From assembly GCA_013396635.1 (NCBI GenBank), contig WBMW01004836.1:124001-188000 (forward strand): a stretch of DNA of 64,000 bases. The letters run 5' to 3'. Under the pieces are notes generated by a model, which saw nothing but the letters and a program-made list of their open reading frames with translations, did not search any database and had not been told where the DNA came from. Below are positions 23,101-35,929 of the stretch, piece by piece. Position numbers and translations under genes: made by a program. Origin of the DNA: Penelope pileata. Its lineage: Eukaryota > Chordata > Aves > Galliformes > Cracidae. Positions within the stretch are counted from its first letter, which is position 1, and every line of letters starts with the position of its first letter.

Positions 23101-24593
23101 TACAGCAGATGCTATGGAGATTGTGTCATTGCAGGTATTTTTGTAATTAATGAATTGTGAAAATAATTAATACTTCTTCATATTTTATTAATTTAATGCA
23201 TTTACAGTATTACCAAATGAAGCAAGTGAATTATCCTTTTTTTTTAATGGTGTAAGGGCTTGGTGTCATCCCCTTTCTCTCCAGCAACCGGCTTGTGTGC
23301 AGCCAGGTTCTTTGCTATTTTGCATGTTGGCGTAAAAAACTGCAGAATCTCTGAATGTAAGAAAAAACAGTAATGAAGGAAACCTTCAGAATGAAATGGA
23401 GAAGGTGAAATTCAGGGTAAAAAGTAGCAGCTTCTCTGCAGTGTGATCATCCCTGATGTCTGGCTGCTTGCCATTGCAGGAGGCGTGGGTGTAATGTGTC
23501 TGTGCTTTGGCCCTCTTTGTTGCCCTTTGGCACTTTGGAGTAGGGTGAATATGCCTTTAATTTACTGATGCAGGAAGGTAATAAATCCTTTTATTGAGCT
23601 GAAAGGATAAGCCTGAAGTCCAGTGATGGAAGGCAGCATGGGGCTTAGAGGGACAGGACTGACGTGTGACTTTTATTCCCTGGGAATGAGGAGTGGGGTA
23701 GTTGTGCTTCTGTAAGAGAGGAACAGGGCTGTGAGAGGCAAGGCTGCACTCGTGGGAAGAGGGGGAATTCTTTACTTTTCTAGCCCATGAAGCTTTTGAT
23801 CAAGTGGAGAGCGCAACAAGAAGAGAATTAAGTGCCCTGTCTGAGGAACAGGAGGTTTACACCAACACCAATATGTGTTTTGTTGGTCTCTTAGTAGGTT
23901 AAGGAAGCTGCCCTGTGTTTATCACTTGCTGTTCCTCATTCCAGTGAGACTCAGGATACTGAGGCTAGAGTATCCTTATTTTTGGATCTCCTTTGGAGAG
24001 AGAGCAATTCCTTGAGGAAATTCTGTTGCTGTATAGTGGCATTACGTAGAATGCCATTCCCCAGTCCTAGTTGTTCCTTAGGCTCTCACTATTTTAAAAC
24101 ACAGACTAAGCATAGCTGATGCTATCGTGCTTGCTAAGCATTTGAAATGAGATCTGTAAAGCTGCTTCAGCAGCCTTTCTGAGGTTGTTGGCTCCATTTC
24201 TGTTTTTGTCATCCTTTTCTCTTTTTTTTTGTTTGTTTTTCTTCTGTTTTTTTCTGCTTTTTAGAGTATGAAGAAAGTGAAGAAAGGAGAATCTTCACTG
24301 TGCAGATCCAGCAGAGTCTTTACAATCTCTCTCTGATGGTTCATTTTTCTACCTGGAGGTGGTGAACTTTGGAGAGAGCTGTGTTACCCCGGTTTTTAAA
24401 GACTTAGCAATGGAACATGCCTGATGTGAAGGGTTCAGAGGTATCTACCATCTGAAGTTTAGTGTCTGGTTTTGGCACTGGCCACTTGGGGAGGTGAGCT
24501 TGTGTGCAGAATTCAGAGTCCTGTTTTCATGTCCATGTCTTCCAGGGTCTGTCTTTCCAGCTGACCCTGCTGTCCTGCATGCCACTGTGGGCA
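20106..24593. other. Unassigned stretch, no gene seen
   Basis: About 4.5 kb. The first few hundred bases (to about 20500) are less AT-rich and may include the degraded 5' end of the LTR. The rest is AT-rich and apparently single-copy. Short frames at 20312-20497 and 21186-21374 have no recognisable features. Confidence 0.45.
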
Positions 24594-24920
24594 ATCATAG
24601 AATGGCTTGGCTTGGAAGGGACCTTAAAGATCACCTAGTTCCAACCCCCTGCCATGAGTAGGGTTGCCACCCACCAGATCAGGCTGCCCAGGACCCCATC
24701 CAACCTGGCCTTGAACACCTCCAGGGATGGGGCATCCACAGCTTCTCTGGGCAGCCTGTGCCAGTGCCTCACCACCGCCTGAGTAAAAAATTTCTTTCTA
24801 CCATCTAACCTAAATCTCCTCTATTCAAGTTTAGAGCCGTTCCCCCTTGTCCTATCATTATCTGTGTGTAAAAAGTCAGTCTCTCTCCTACTTATAAGCT
24901 CCCTTCAAGTACTGAAAGGA
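24594..24920 (-). mobile_element. CR1 LINE 3' tail, about 325 bp
   Basis: A reverse CR1 copy with a clean 3' end (complement of CCATTCTATGAT at 24594-24605). The complement of the usual 3' UTR and of the ORF2 C-terminus follows, including GGTGGTGAGGCACTGGCACA and CTTGAATAGAGGAGATTTAG-type sequence, up to about 24920. It is 5'-truncated. It is relatively close to the typical avian sequence, so probably younger than the copies at 12.1 and 56.5 kb. Confidence 0.95.
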
Positions 24921-27900
24921 AATGGACATTGCTGGTAAGCTGGTCCACTGCTGAAGCTCTGTTGTGATGTCTTCGTGGGCTGCAGTCAGCTGGTCCAGGT
25001 TGTGCTTGCATTCCCATGTCTTTCTGAGACTGGACTTGTTCATCTCAGATCAGAAACGTAACCTGATTTGTCAGGGGATTTGTCACAGAAGCTTCCTTAT
25101 CCGGGATAGCTTGGTAGCATAACAATAAGTACCCACTGCTGAAGAGCTGCGTGGGGGGGCTTAGCTGGCTAGGAGCTCAAATTCAAGCCATGCATCTCCT
25201 TTAGGTACATTTGGGTTGGTTCATTATGTACCGTATTATGCACCTACATAACCTTCCGGTTAGTATCTTGGGTGCAGTGTATTTTCCACTGGTTAATTAC
25301 TTTTCTTATTAAATAAATATGCACTATAGATGGAAGCAGCTGTATTTTCAATTGTGTATCTTCGAGAGCTGTATATAGACAGTAACACCAATGTCTTTTG
25401 TAAAATTTTCAGTCTTTGCATTGAATGCATTCTTAATGTTTATCAGTTAAGCTCATTGTTACTGCAGTTCCACATTTGCCTTTTCAAGCCTTCATAGCAC
25501 TGCTTAACCTGTTGCCAGCTTCTCTGTTCACCTATCCTTTTTCCTTACCCCCACAAAGCGTCAACATTTGAGATGCTGTGGAAGCCCTGACTCAGAACAG
25601 GGTCAGGGATTGTACTTTAAGCTGTTTAATGCTTGCTTGGGATGTTGCCAGTTCCTATTCAGCCTCAGTTTGTGAGGAATCTTCTTGCTGGCACCTTTTG
25701 CCTCCGTTGTGTGTGCCAGTTGTTATTTGGAGCACTATTCTAGTTCTAGTTCTATTGCTGCTGTTTACAAGCATTTCCGATTTATAATTTCCATAAAGTG
25801 TCATCAAATATTTGAAATCATATGTTTTCTTTTGTTGCTGAAATTACAGAGAAACAACCTTGCAGAATTTCTCTGTACACGTCCTAGCTGTCAGTCTGTA
25901 ACTGTATAATGCTGTGTATTCGTTGGTGCTGTTTCTTCAGTTTTCTTCTCTCTTCTTTACTGCCATTTTAGTAGATTTGCCTGCGTAAAGCTCCAAGATC
26001 CAGTATCTGATATTGGTGATTTCTAGAACTGTAAAGTTGAGATACCTCCTTCTTTTTGTCTGGAAAACAGAAATATCATGGAGTGTTTAAGTGTATGTGT
26101 ATCACTGTCTTGAAATGCAGTTCAGTTAGTAGTGAGTGTGGCTCAGTTTCATCCAATAGGTATTACCTGATGGAATGAACCTGCATAAGCATCAAGTTGA
26201 ATCGTAGCATTGTTTGAGTATAATTTGACATGAAATACTGTTTTGTAATATTAGTAAAAGAGCAAAAATAAACACCGGAGAAGTTAACTGCTAGAAATCA
26301 CTCTTTCTAGAAGGAGGAGTTTTCTAAATGGGAATATTATTTAGTGAACTTAAACAGGATTTCTGCTCCAAAAACAGAGAAAAGAATTGTATCCTTTGTA
26401 TTGTAAGCAACAATTTTTTTTTATTCTGCTATAAATCTGCCTTGCTAGTAAAAGGGAAGATCTGTCATCCTTCTTGCTCTGAGCAGGGTCTTCTTGTCTT
26501 CTGTCTCATGTTTGTATTAGCACTTGGGAACTCTCACGATGATCTGGAACATTGAACTGATGCAGTTAAAGAGAAAAAGGGGTCAGAAAAACCTTGAGAT
26601 GCTGGTGGCAACCAATGACTAATCTAGAAGTTTAAGCATAAATTAGGTGTCCTCTTGCTAACCTTAGTCCTCTAAAGCTGCATGTCTAGTTAAACTACTA
26701 ACCTGTGCTTTCTGTGACCAATAGTGGGAAGGAGACTCCTCCTGAGGAGAGCCATTCCTCCAAAATATGAGCAGGGCTTATAAAAGTAATGCAAGATGAC
26801 AAATTTGAATGACTAACCTGACTCCTAGCTTCTTTTATACAGCAAAATTTAGGTAAGAGTCATGTTTTGTCTCACCCTTTCAGTCCTGTTGCTTGCATGC
26901 TTTTAGTAATTCGCTACCTCAAGGAATTCTAATTTTGACCTTATAAATCTGATTCAATTCATTCAACAGATAACAGGAAAAATAAATTTGTTAACAAATT
27001 CTCTGAGAAACAATTTAAAGAAGATAAATTCTGCTTGTTGTGCTATCTTCTAGAGAAAAAATTCTGAAAATACTGCTCTTTTCTTGCACTGAACAAAGCT
27101 GTATCCTAGCTGAGCTAATTAAAATTAATATTTTGATTAGTAACTACCTAGCTATTATTGCTAGAAACTTACTCGTCATGTTTTGAGAAAAAATAATGAA
27201 CTAATATGGAGTATGCATTCTAGTGTTTCAGTCCACAAGTATGCAATCAGAGTGACTTCTGAACTGGAAAAATAATTCATGCTTAGGAGCTGTTTGTGGA
27301 CTCCTGCTCTGGAATCTTTCAGCAAGTCATTTGTCAGCGTTACATATATTGTTCAGTAGAGAGGAGGGTATTATTTTATGGTTGAATAGGAGCATATTTT
27401 GCCTAGAGTTTTTAGTACATAATAGCATTTCTGAAGAAAATTGACTTAACAAAAATTCGAGGAGGCTGTAGGTAGCCAGAAAACACTTCCTTTGTCGCTA
27501 GAACTCCTAACTGATAGGCTGTTAAAGTTTTACTCACTTTTAAAATTATACTTGGAAATCCTATAATTCCACTTTAATGGCCTGTGACCATAAGTTATTA
27601 GTACCTTAATTATCTGTCATTCTTCATAACTTTCAAAGAACAGTTTAAAATAGGTGATTGCATTTTGCAGCTGTTTTTGTGTAATAATAAATATTAATTT
27701 AATAGTAAGAGGCCAAGTATAGCAGGCAGGATAAGATGTTCCAGTTTTGATATTTGTACTCAAAACTTTAATGGCTTAGCACAGATGGTGTTAGGGATTA
27801 ATACTGAGAGCCCAAGCATAGGGTAGTAAACTGGTTAATTTTGATGTTATTTTTTTTCTTATTCTTTTAAATTCTCCTAAAAATAAGTGAAGAAATAGAT

Positions 27901-29839
27901 CCAAATAAGAGCTTTAGCTAATATAGAACTTCATCTGGCCATATGTACCAGGGTCCGAAACCCCAAAACACCAGTGACATTGAACAATTTTAATTGAGGT
28001 TTTTAATGCAGTGAATATTTCCTCTTTTTGATGAGTGTTTCCCTAGGTTCCTATGCTGATTTTGTTCTGTTTTCAACCATTTGTATTCTCAGCAGCTAAA
28101 TACATACCCATCATGTGACTCATATACTGAAGGTGCCCTGGTTCACATAAGGAGCCTATGTGAAGGGAATGGTTGTGCTTATAGCTTGGGCACCGCTGTG
28201 AAATGCTGTAATTGGATGGAATTACTCTTGGCTTAAGTGTTGTTCCAGCCAAATTCTGTGAAGAGTTCAGTTTCCTACATGTGTCTAGGGGATGTGTCCA
28301 TACATCCATGTAAGAGTGGACCTGTGGAAAAATGCTGGATTGTCTCAGTTGTTATTTTTTCTCAAGATACAGACAGAGAAGGTGATACATATCTTTTTAT
28401 ACAGAGCACTCATCCAAGAACTGGAAGACCTGTTTGTAAGCCCAATGAAACTATTTTTTCTTTTTCTGCTTCTCAAAGGAGTTTCCAGCCTGCTATGGTG
28501 TAAGCTAAATAGTAAGGATGAGTAGGAGGAAGAGAATGACTCTCATTTTGAAAATGTATCATTATGTCAAAAATAGTTCTTTTAAAAGAATATATGAGGC
28601 CCTGCTCTGTCTTCTCAAGCAATGAATTTATGCCTTCCTTGTGTGGGAATATATAGTTCTGCAACATGGCTCTGCAAATGAATTTCTAGGTAAAACCATG
28701 AAGTTTCCATAGCAAGTTTCACACATAAACAGGATGGAATATAAACAGAGAGATCTGACTGTTAAGCAAGTGTATTCTGTCTGGTGAGGAGGTTCAGATC
28801 TGTAACCTAAATTATAGAGATGACAGGAGAACAGAAAATGTTTCAAACATTTAGACCTGGTTTTATTTTGTACTTTCATACAACCACAATCTGATTTAAT
28901 AGAAATAGCTCTTGCTCTCAGCCAGAAGTCAAGAAGTCAGTTGATGATTCATGCTGCTTGACAGACATTCAGAATGCAGAATTCTGTATTTCACAGAAGA
29001 AACTAGTGAACTTGTATGAAGTTGCCATCGTCTTCACAGGCTATCCCAGGTTACTGGGAAACAGTACTGACCACTTCTAATGTCAGTCAAGTGTCCTTAA
29101 CCCTCTTTCTTTTACAGAGTCAAATTTGTGCTCAGAGTTCACGGCATAGTCAGTGACTGACTGAGAAGTGAGTGAGTTTTACAGTCACAAGTGTTCAGAG
29201 GGGAAGGGACTTCCCATGACATGGGGCTGGAACGGTGGCAGCTCAGGAGATGGTTCAGATGTGCCTCCAGTGCTGTGTATTTCATGGCCGACATCAAAAT
29301 TGCTGTGGGGGAAAGCAAGCGAACAGGGTTCTGAGGGCAGCATTCCAAATGATCCTAGAAACATATTGTATGTTCAGCTCAGTACATCCAAGCGTGAATC
29401 TTCTACATAGAAAACAGTTTTCATCTTCCCACTGTGTTTTGTGTCTTGTAGCTTTCAGTTTTTTACATAGATGCAGAAAGGTTTACTGGCTCTGTATTCA
29501 TACCTTGACAATGAGCTGTGAGTAATATAAAACGAAGATATAATAGATACCAAAGCACTTCGTTCAATACTTTTTCAGACTTTTTAAGCAAGACAGAGTT
29601 GATATAATGCTAATGTAAAGCTATGAAGATAGATAACAAATATCAATAGAAAGGGTAATGTTTTTATCTCTTGCTTCTCATAACTGCAATAGGAGTAATA
29701 GTCACAGAAAACTACAAATCAAAAGATTAAAAATGGTGATTTAAAATGATCACCTTTGAAACATGTACAATAAACTGGTGGAACTAAGTGATACAAATAC
29801 TACTGAGGGAAAGAATAATGTGATAAATCATGACTAGTA

Positions 29840-30100
29840 ATGCTGTCTGGCATTTACAATAGTGAGACTGAAGATATGGAGAGTAGAATTGTTGAAGAAC
29901 TAAGACATCAAATAGCTACTAATAGTCTTGGAATGGAAAGTAGTTCCCAGGAAGGCATCAGTAATGTGTTGTCACCTTTAAGGGCTTTTAAGACTCATCA
30001 TAATCTAAAATGTGAAATCAGTCAACTTGGACCACAACCTCATGGTTATCATTTTTGGGATGTCCAAATACAGGAATGGTCTGGAGAAAAGAGCTCCTGA
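29840..30100 (+). other. 86-codon open frame of unknown nature
   Basis: An ATG-started frame with fairly balanced composition (SETEDMESRIVEELRHQ near the start, LGPQPHGYHFWDVQIQEW near the end) in otherwise AT-biased DNA. I do not recognise it. There is no splice context, repeat similarity or conservation evidence in view. It may be chance, or a fragment of an old retrocopy or transposon. Low confidence that it is coding. Confidence 0.15.
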
Positions 30101-31439
30101 AAGATAAAGATGCAGACACGTATTGTATGACATGGCAAGATGCCTAGAGGGAGGAAGTCTATTCCAGGGAATCACAGCTGAAGCATGTGCCTTCTCCCTC
30201 TCTCTCTTGGGGGACAGTTAACAGCAGTTGCCAGATGAATTATTTCAGTGTTTTTCTAATTCCAACAGCGACAATAAAAATTGTGTGCACTGAGTAGAGA
30301 AAGTTAAATACAGCTTATCTATGGAGTTTGCTTCCTGTATCTGATGAGAGAGACTGACAGTCTCCTAAACCATTTGATGCATCTTGTTTCCTGTAGAGTA
30401 AGAAATGTGTAATTTCTGGACTTGGATTTATGGACTTTGATTTAATAAATTTAGGAGTAAAGACTATGCAGTTTTTCCAAGTCCTTTGCTGTAGATTGTG
30501 AGACTTTATAAAATTTTTTTTGGAGTGCTGTATCTGCACAATCCATAAATGTTGTTTTCAGTTCTGCCCTTGAAATGTGTCCTGTGCAATGCTGGCAACA
30601 TGCTTTTTTTGCTGTCAGACACTTCAATGACTTCAGCAATTTTAGACATCTTAAAAACCTATTGTTTCTAGTAGGATTGTCACAGGAGTGTCCTGCTTTA
30701 AGATTCAGTTCTCAAAAGGGGCAGAGACCAGTTTAAATGTGCAGTTCCAGCAACAGAGTTGTAATGACTGTTTGATGAAAAGGATTTAGCAAACATGGTC
30801 ACTGCAGTCTACAGGGAAAAGGACAGCTGTTTGGCCTTCCTCATTACTTACAGAGAACTAAAAATTATACATGAAGTTTCTCAAATGTGGACTGGCAATC
30901 AAAGGATGTAAACTGCTGGTCACTGAGACTTCAAGTTTAGATGGAAAAAATTACTCATAGGGGAAAACCTGCGGCTTTAAGTACACATTGGAAACCCCCA
31001 TCATGCCTCTAAATGCCATGGTCTCCATTTTTGCCAGCAGGTAATGTGAAGCAGGCCCAAGCTGATGACCTTCAGGAGACTTGTCCAGATCCGTCTTGTC
31101 TGGGAAATGATACTGAAGGAAGGTGACACATTGCTTTCAGTTCTGCTGCACAATTGCTTGTTGCTTCTATCCATAGACAAACTGTATTAAAATTCTGAAT
31201 GTTTTTTTTCCATTAATCAAAATGAAATTTTAAGCATTACTCATTAATAAATCACATTTGAAAGAGTTTGTCTTCTTTTAATTAGCAGATCACAAATCAG
31301 AGGAAGCTCTATATTTGTTCTTTTTTCTTCCCCTACCTCATTTACAGGCTAAGTATCTTTCAGTTTGAGATTTTTTTTTTTTTTTTATTAAGGGCTTTGT
31401 GGTGCATCTGTCAGAATGCGTGTATGTGTGTGTTAGTGT

Positions 31440-31874
31440 TTATGTAAATATAAAAATATATTTCCAATATACTGTATTGAAAAATAATGATTTCTCCAAG
31501 ACCTGACATAACTTCTTGGTTGCATCATCATGTGTACTGCTGCTTTCCCCAACAGTAGTATTTACAAAATAAAATGAAATGCTGAAGCCCTCCAGAAGTT
31601 CTCTAAGCCTCCTTGCTACATAGTAATGGTTGCTGTTGAGAACTGTAGGACAGTGTGAGAGTAGCTGGGCAAGCAGCACTGAAAGTGTTACACCACGAGT
31701 GCAAGTAAGTTGCCACAACAAATGCAACAAGTACCATACACATTTTATTAATGATTGTCCAATTATTCCAAATAATAGCTTTAACATTTGAGTGTGATAA
31801 TATAAATACCGGGTTTTGTTCAAATTTGAAAAAAAAAAAAAAAAAAGATTAAGGTCAGTATGGCAGAGCAGCAC
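31440..31874 (-). other. 144-codon open frame between T16 and A18 runs, unknown
   Basis: The longest open frame outside CR1. Its first 20 residues include a run of Phe that is just the translated complement of the A18 run. The rest is rich in Leu (LLHLLWQL, SVLLAQLLSHC) without a recognisable domain or clear signal peptide. On the minus strand it is followed within about 60 bases by AATAAA fused to an A16 run (complement of 31371-31390). That could suggest a retrotransposed transcript, but the spacing is not the usual 10-30 bases. Most likely a chance frame. Confidence 0.15.
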
Positions 31875-32040
31875 TGCCTTGTCTGCAAGATCTCGTTTGC
31901 AAAGTGCACCTTATAGGGTGGACTAAGAGCAGTGTCCTTGGAAGTTCTCATTCCTTTTAACAAAATCAGTAAGAAAATGACTTCTAGTCTTTTTATTTAT
32001 ATCTTTTGAAGGAGATCCTTGGGTACTGGGCAAGCCATGT

Positions 32041-32160
32041 TTCTGACAGTCAGTTTATTTTTTTCAGAAAAGATTAACAGTCTTCAAATGTTTCATCTAG
32101 GACTTGTGATCTTTTGAGGAAACTCAGAATCCCAGAATGGCTGAGTTTGGCAGGACCCTC
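32041..32160 (-). repeat. Inverted-repeat arm 1 (CR1 tail plus 3' flank)
   Basis: The complement of this segment matches 33864-33983 at about 107 of 120 positions by my hand alignment. Only about 37 bp of each arm is CR1 tail. The remaining roughly 83 bp lies beyond the CR1 3' end, in flanking DNA, so the similarity is more than shared membership of the CR1 family. Weak similarity may continue outwards for about 30 bp. Confidence 0.85.
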
Positions 32161-32750
32161 TGGGTCCATCAGGCCCAACACCAGAGCAGGGTGCCCAGGC
32201 CCAGGTCCAGGCAGCTTCTGAACGTCCCCAAGGAGGGGACTGCACAGCCTTTGGGCAGCCTGTGCCTGTGCTTCGTCACCTGCACAGCATGGCAGTGCTG
32301 CCTGATGGTCAGAGGGAACCCCCTGTGCTCCAGTTTGTGCCCACTGCCTCTTGTCCTGGCACAGGGAACCATTGAAAAAACCCTGGCTCCATCTTTGCAT
32401 GTTCCCTTCAGGCATTTGTGGGCATTGATGAGATCCCCCTGACCCTCATCTTCTCCAGGCTGAACTGTCGCAGCTCTCTCAGCTTTTCCTCATTGGAGAG
32501 ATGCTCCAGTCCCTCTGTCATCATCATAGCCCTTCTCTGGATTCTCTCCAGTATGCCCAAATCTGGACGCAGCTCTCTAGGTGTGGCCTCACCAGTGCTG
32601 AGTAGAGGGAGAGGATCACCTTCTCTTGACCTACCTGCTGGTGATACTTTGCCTCATGCAACCCAGGATGCCATTAGCCTTCTTTGCAGCAAGGGAACAC
32701 TGCTTCCTTGTGTTCAGTACCCCAGGGACCTTTATTCCTTGTGGGAAGCT
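32124..32750 (-). mobile_element. CR1 LINE, 5'-truncated, about 625 bp
   Basis: A reverse CR1 copy of a subfamily whose 3' UTR reads (in sense) GACCCAGAGGGTCCTG, then CTCAGCCATTCTGGGATTCTG. The same UTR type occurs at 33.8 and 58.5 kb. Inside it the minus strand keeps parts of the ORF2 end: RTRGSGHKLEHRGF and VTKHRHRLPKG within 32169-32372, and the region around KLRELRQFSLEKM-type sequence near 32440-32490. It is broken by several frame changes. The 5' end at about 32750 is ragged, with a small deletion in the block equivalent to EKDLGVLVD. Confidence 0.94.
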
Positions 32751-33817
32751 CAAAAAAGCTACAGGTTAGTAGCTCTGGTTTAAAGCTTTTTACTTGTTCA
32801 TTTCAACTTTTCTGGATATTCCTCTTCCTAAATGCCCCCTTGCAATTCATTGTCTGAGTTCTGTTTGCAACAGTAGCACCTTCTGACAGCCACTGTATAG
32901 TTCTTCCTTTGTTACAATGGCTGCTACTCTTTGCATTTACTGTACTGAATTACAAAGATATACCTTCCTGGGTATGTTTTCTGTTGAAGTGAAACTGCTC
33001 TTGAGCACTTTAAGGGGTGTCTGTTAAAGGCCTTTAAAATCTTTTCAATTTTCCAGAAGACATGCCCTTTTTTTAATCTTTAAAATAGGAAGGGTATAGG
33101 AAACGTTTAAATAATATGAAAAATATCTCTTAAGTGGGTTCTGAACTCCATGAAAAAGGATGAATGTCTTTGTCAACATGATCAATGGTAGGCCCGTTCC
33201 ATGTCGTGACAAAAATGGGACCTTTTCTCACTGTGACTCACCAGCATGTATTACTGCTGTGAAGTTCATGCATTACAATTGTACTACTCTGAATAACATC
33301 AATTCTAGAGATTAAATTTAAAAATCTCACTAGAAATTTGATCTACCCTTGTTACTAGGTAGTGTGTTTCTGTACAGTAGGACTGCACAAGAAGGTTAAC
33401 TGTAATTGTAATACAGTTTTCATAATTTCTGACTATTTGTGTCTTAATTCATCTTGGCCAACCAAAGAGATGCAAATACAATTCAAAAATTCCTACTTTC
33501 AGATGCTCATGGATGTTTATTTTTTCCCTTAGAATATCCATGTTTTTAAATACTTCAATTTTTTTTTTTTTTTGTATCAGCTATATTATCTTTTTGTTGC
33601 TTTTGGGAGGTCAACAGCATATAAAATTTTGTGGACGTTTGCCTATAACTACAGAAAATCTTCAGTGCCTACAGATGGTATTCGTTGTTCCCTAATGTTT
33701 ATCCTGTCAAATAGTTTTTGTCTCTGACTTCCCTGTAAGTGAAATGGAAATACTGATGCTTGTCCTTTTCTAAAGTGCTTTGATATTACTGATAAAAAAC
33801 TCTACATAATTAGATTA
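32751..33817. other. Spacer between the inverted CR1 tails
   Basis: About 1.07 kb of AT-rich unassigned DNA with a T16-17 run near 33550. No gene seen. It forms the loop side of the inverted repeat at 32.0/33.9 kb. Confidence 0.5.
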
Positions 33818-33901
33818 TGCTCTCGTGTCTCCGCTGGAGCAGGGGTTGGGCCTGATGGACCCAGAGGGTCCTGCTGAACTCAGCCATTCTGGGATTCTGA
33901 G
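33818..33901 (+). mobile_element. CR1 LINE 3' tail, 84 bp
   Basis: A very short forward tail (TGCTCTCGTGTCTCCGCTGG at the start, ATTCTGGGATTCTGAG at the end) of the same subfamily as the copies at 32.1 and 58.5 kb. The 5' truncation at about 33818 leaves only 3' UTR. Confidence 0.9.
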
Positions 33902-33983
33902 CTTCCTCAAAAGATTGCAGGTCCTAGATTAAATATTTGAAGAGTGTTCATCTTTTCTGAAAAAGGTAAACTGACTGTCACAA
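33864..33983 (+). repeat. Inverted-repeat arm 2 (CR1 tail plus 3' flank)
   Basis: Partner of 32041-32160 in opposite orientation. The shared part past the CR1 end includes CTTCCTCAAAAGAT, GTCCTAGAT, ATTTGAAGA, TCTTTTCTGAAAAA and TAAACTGACTGTCA, with scattered substitutions. Arm to arm the distance is about 1.7 kb. Possible origins are an inverted duplication, a CR1 copy that carried 3' flanking transcript, or insertion into two copies of an unrecognised repeat. Confidence 0.85.
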
Positions 33984-35929
33984 ACAAAACTTGGCATAAA
34001 GACTGGTTTGGATCTAATTTTGTATTAATATAATTATATCATGCAAGGTACTGCCCTGTTTGATCATTACTAGATGAAATTCTGCTTCATACAAAGGACT
34101 GTGGTCATGATTTTATTTATAAATGTTTCTACTGCAGATAATGTTATTAAGACCTTTTCTGATTTAATTAGATGAAATGTATTGTCTTCTCTATGACACT
34201 AATTCTTGAAAGTTCACAATATGTTTAGAATAGTGGTCATGAGCAAAAGTTAGTGTTAGTTAATGAGTTAGATGTATTCACGGTAGCATAGGTTACTTGT
34301 GCATCACTTTGATACTTGGTTTTTATGGAGTTGTAAATTCAAAAATCTTAAGTCATTTGGCCAGTAGTACGTTTCGTCATCGTAACAAAGTTTTTGTTAT
34401 GTTAGTTTTTGCTCAGTCTTTTAATTCATTTCCTGACTTTGGTTCATTCACACATCTTTGATAGACTGAATCTGTGCCGCATTTTTTCATTGGACTTATC
34501 CTCAGGCTTTTGAGGTATTTGGTACCTGAACTCTTGTCATCTGTTCATCCGGTTTACAAGGACAGTAACTTCAGAGCTTTGGTTTTCATATGCAATACCA
34601 TAGCTTAACTGTATTTCTAATATTTCTATAGCATTTCCTGGATTTTAGTAACGGGTCTTCTTTTACTTTTTCTTCCTTTTTTTTTTTCTTTCTTTTAAAC
34701 ATCAGATCATCTTATTTTATCAGATACTTCTTTTATTTCTTCATTTGCCTCATATGGATGAATTAAACTGATTTATAGTTCCAAAATCTATGGTAACCAA
34801 TCCATCAATGAAAGTTATTGAATAAGCACTAAATAAAGTCACTTTGTTCATAGCTAATAGTAAACATTCACGACATGACTGGCTGCTTTTTTCAGTTCAC
34901 CTTTTTGTTAAAACAGATAAAGGTTATTTTCATCTCTAGCATTTGCTGGCTGATCGCTGTGTTCCATGTCAGAGAGAGGCTTGAATAATCTCTTTGAAGG
35001 CAGTATTGAGGCAGAGAATTAGCATTCTCTCCGGCTGGACTCCACTGCACACAGGTTGGTTTCTCATTTGTCATGGCACTGTTTTCATTAGGTCAGCTGA
35101 AAAACTGCTCTTCTCTCCTTCAGAATGCAGATTGAGAAGGGAATAGAATGAAATGGAATCATAAAAATAAATGTTAGATAATGTATGTCAATTAAGCATT
35201 GACATTTTAATCTTATAAGAGTTTTAATAATTTGCATGCACATGCACAAAAATCCATTAGACACATTGAGCATTCTTACATTTAAATGAGGGCAACGTGT
35301 GGCCCACCAGTTTTAAGGAAGACTGCTCTCACAAAACCAGATTTAAAGTTTGCTTTTAAATGTGCAGATTCAAAATGCAGATGGTTGAATTCTATTCTGA
35401 CATTCTATTCATGAGTTTGCAGAAGTGCCTAGCAATAGAGACATTCCTAGTTATTTTGTAAATTAGATGCTGTTGCTAATTTTTTCTTGTGTTTTCCAAG
35501 CCTAGAGTTCTGACCTTTGAGATATGTATTAGTTTATTAAAGTTTCTTCATTGTGAAAGTGTCTTAAGGGGTGCTTCACACTAAAATAATAGAACTGCTG
35601 GTCCTAAATACTGCATCAGTATCTCTAAACGATTTGAGAGTTCATGTGTTATCATGTAAGATGCCTATGCTTTCAACAGTTATTGCTCTTCACCTTCTTA
35701 GAACCGTATGTATGTGTGTGCATTTAGTGTATATGTGCGTATCTCTATTATCTATATACATATAGATGTGCCTGTATCTGTATAATTAACTTATCCTTTA
35801 GTGTAGTGTACTGAAGCCAGAGGGGGAAACTCACCTATAGGTAACAATTAAAATTTGCTTTGGATGATAGGCAGGAATAAAAATGTTTTGTATTGAATTT
35901 ACTGTTTACCTTCTTTTCGTGATCTGTAG

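Larger units (their letters stand above)
24921..32036. other. Long stretch without a recognised gene
   Basis: About 7.1 kb, AT-rich, with no identified repeat family. It contains two somewhat longer open frames of unknown meaning (29840-30100 plus, 31440-31874 minus), listed separately, and T16 (31371-31386) and A18 (31829-31846) runs. No RNA gene or convincing exon was found. Confidence 0.45.

Noticed and set aside
32137..32783. Plus-strand frames of 101 and 121 codons at 32137-32442 and 32418-32783
   Set aside because: They are antisense shadows of the reverse-oriented CR1 copy.
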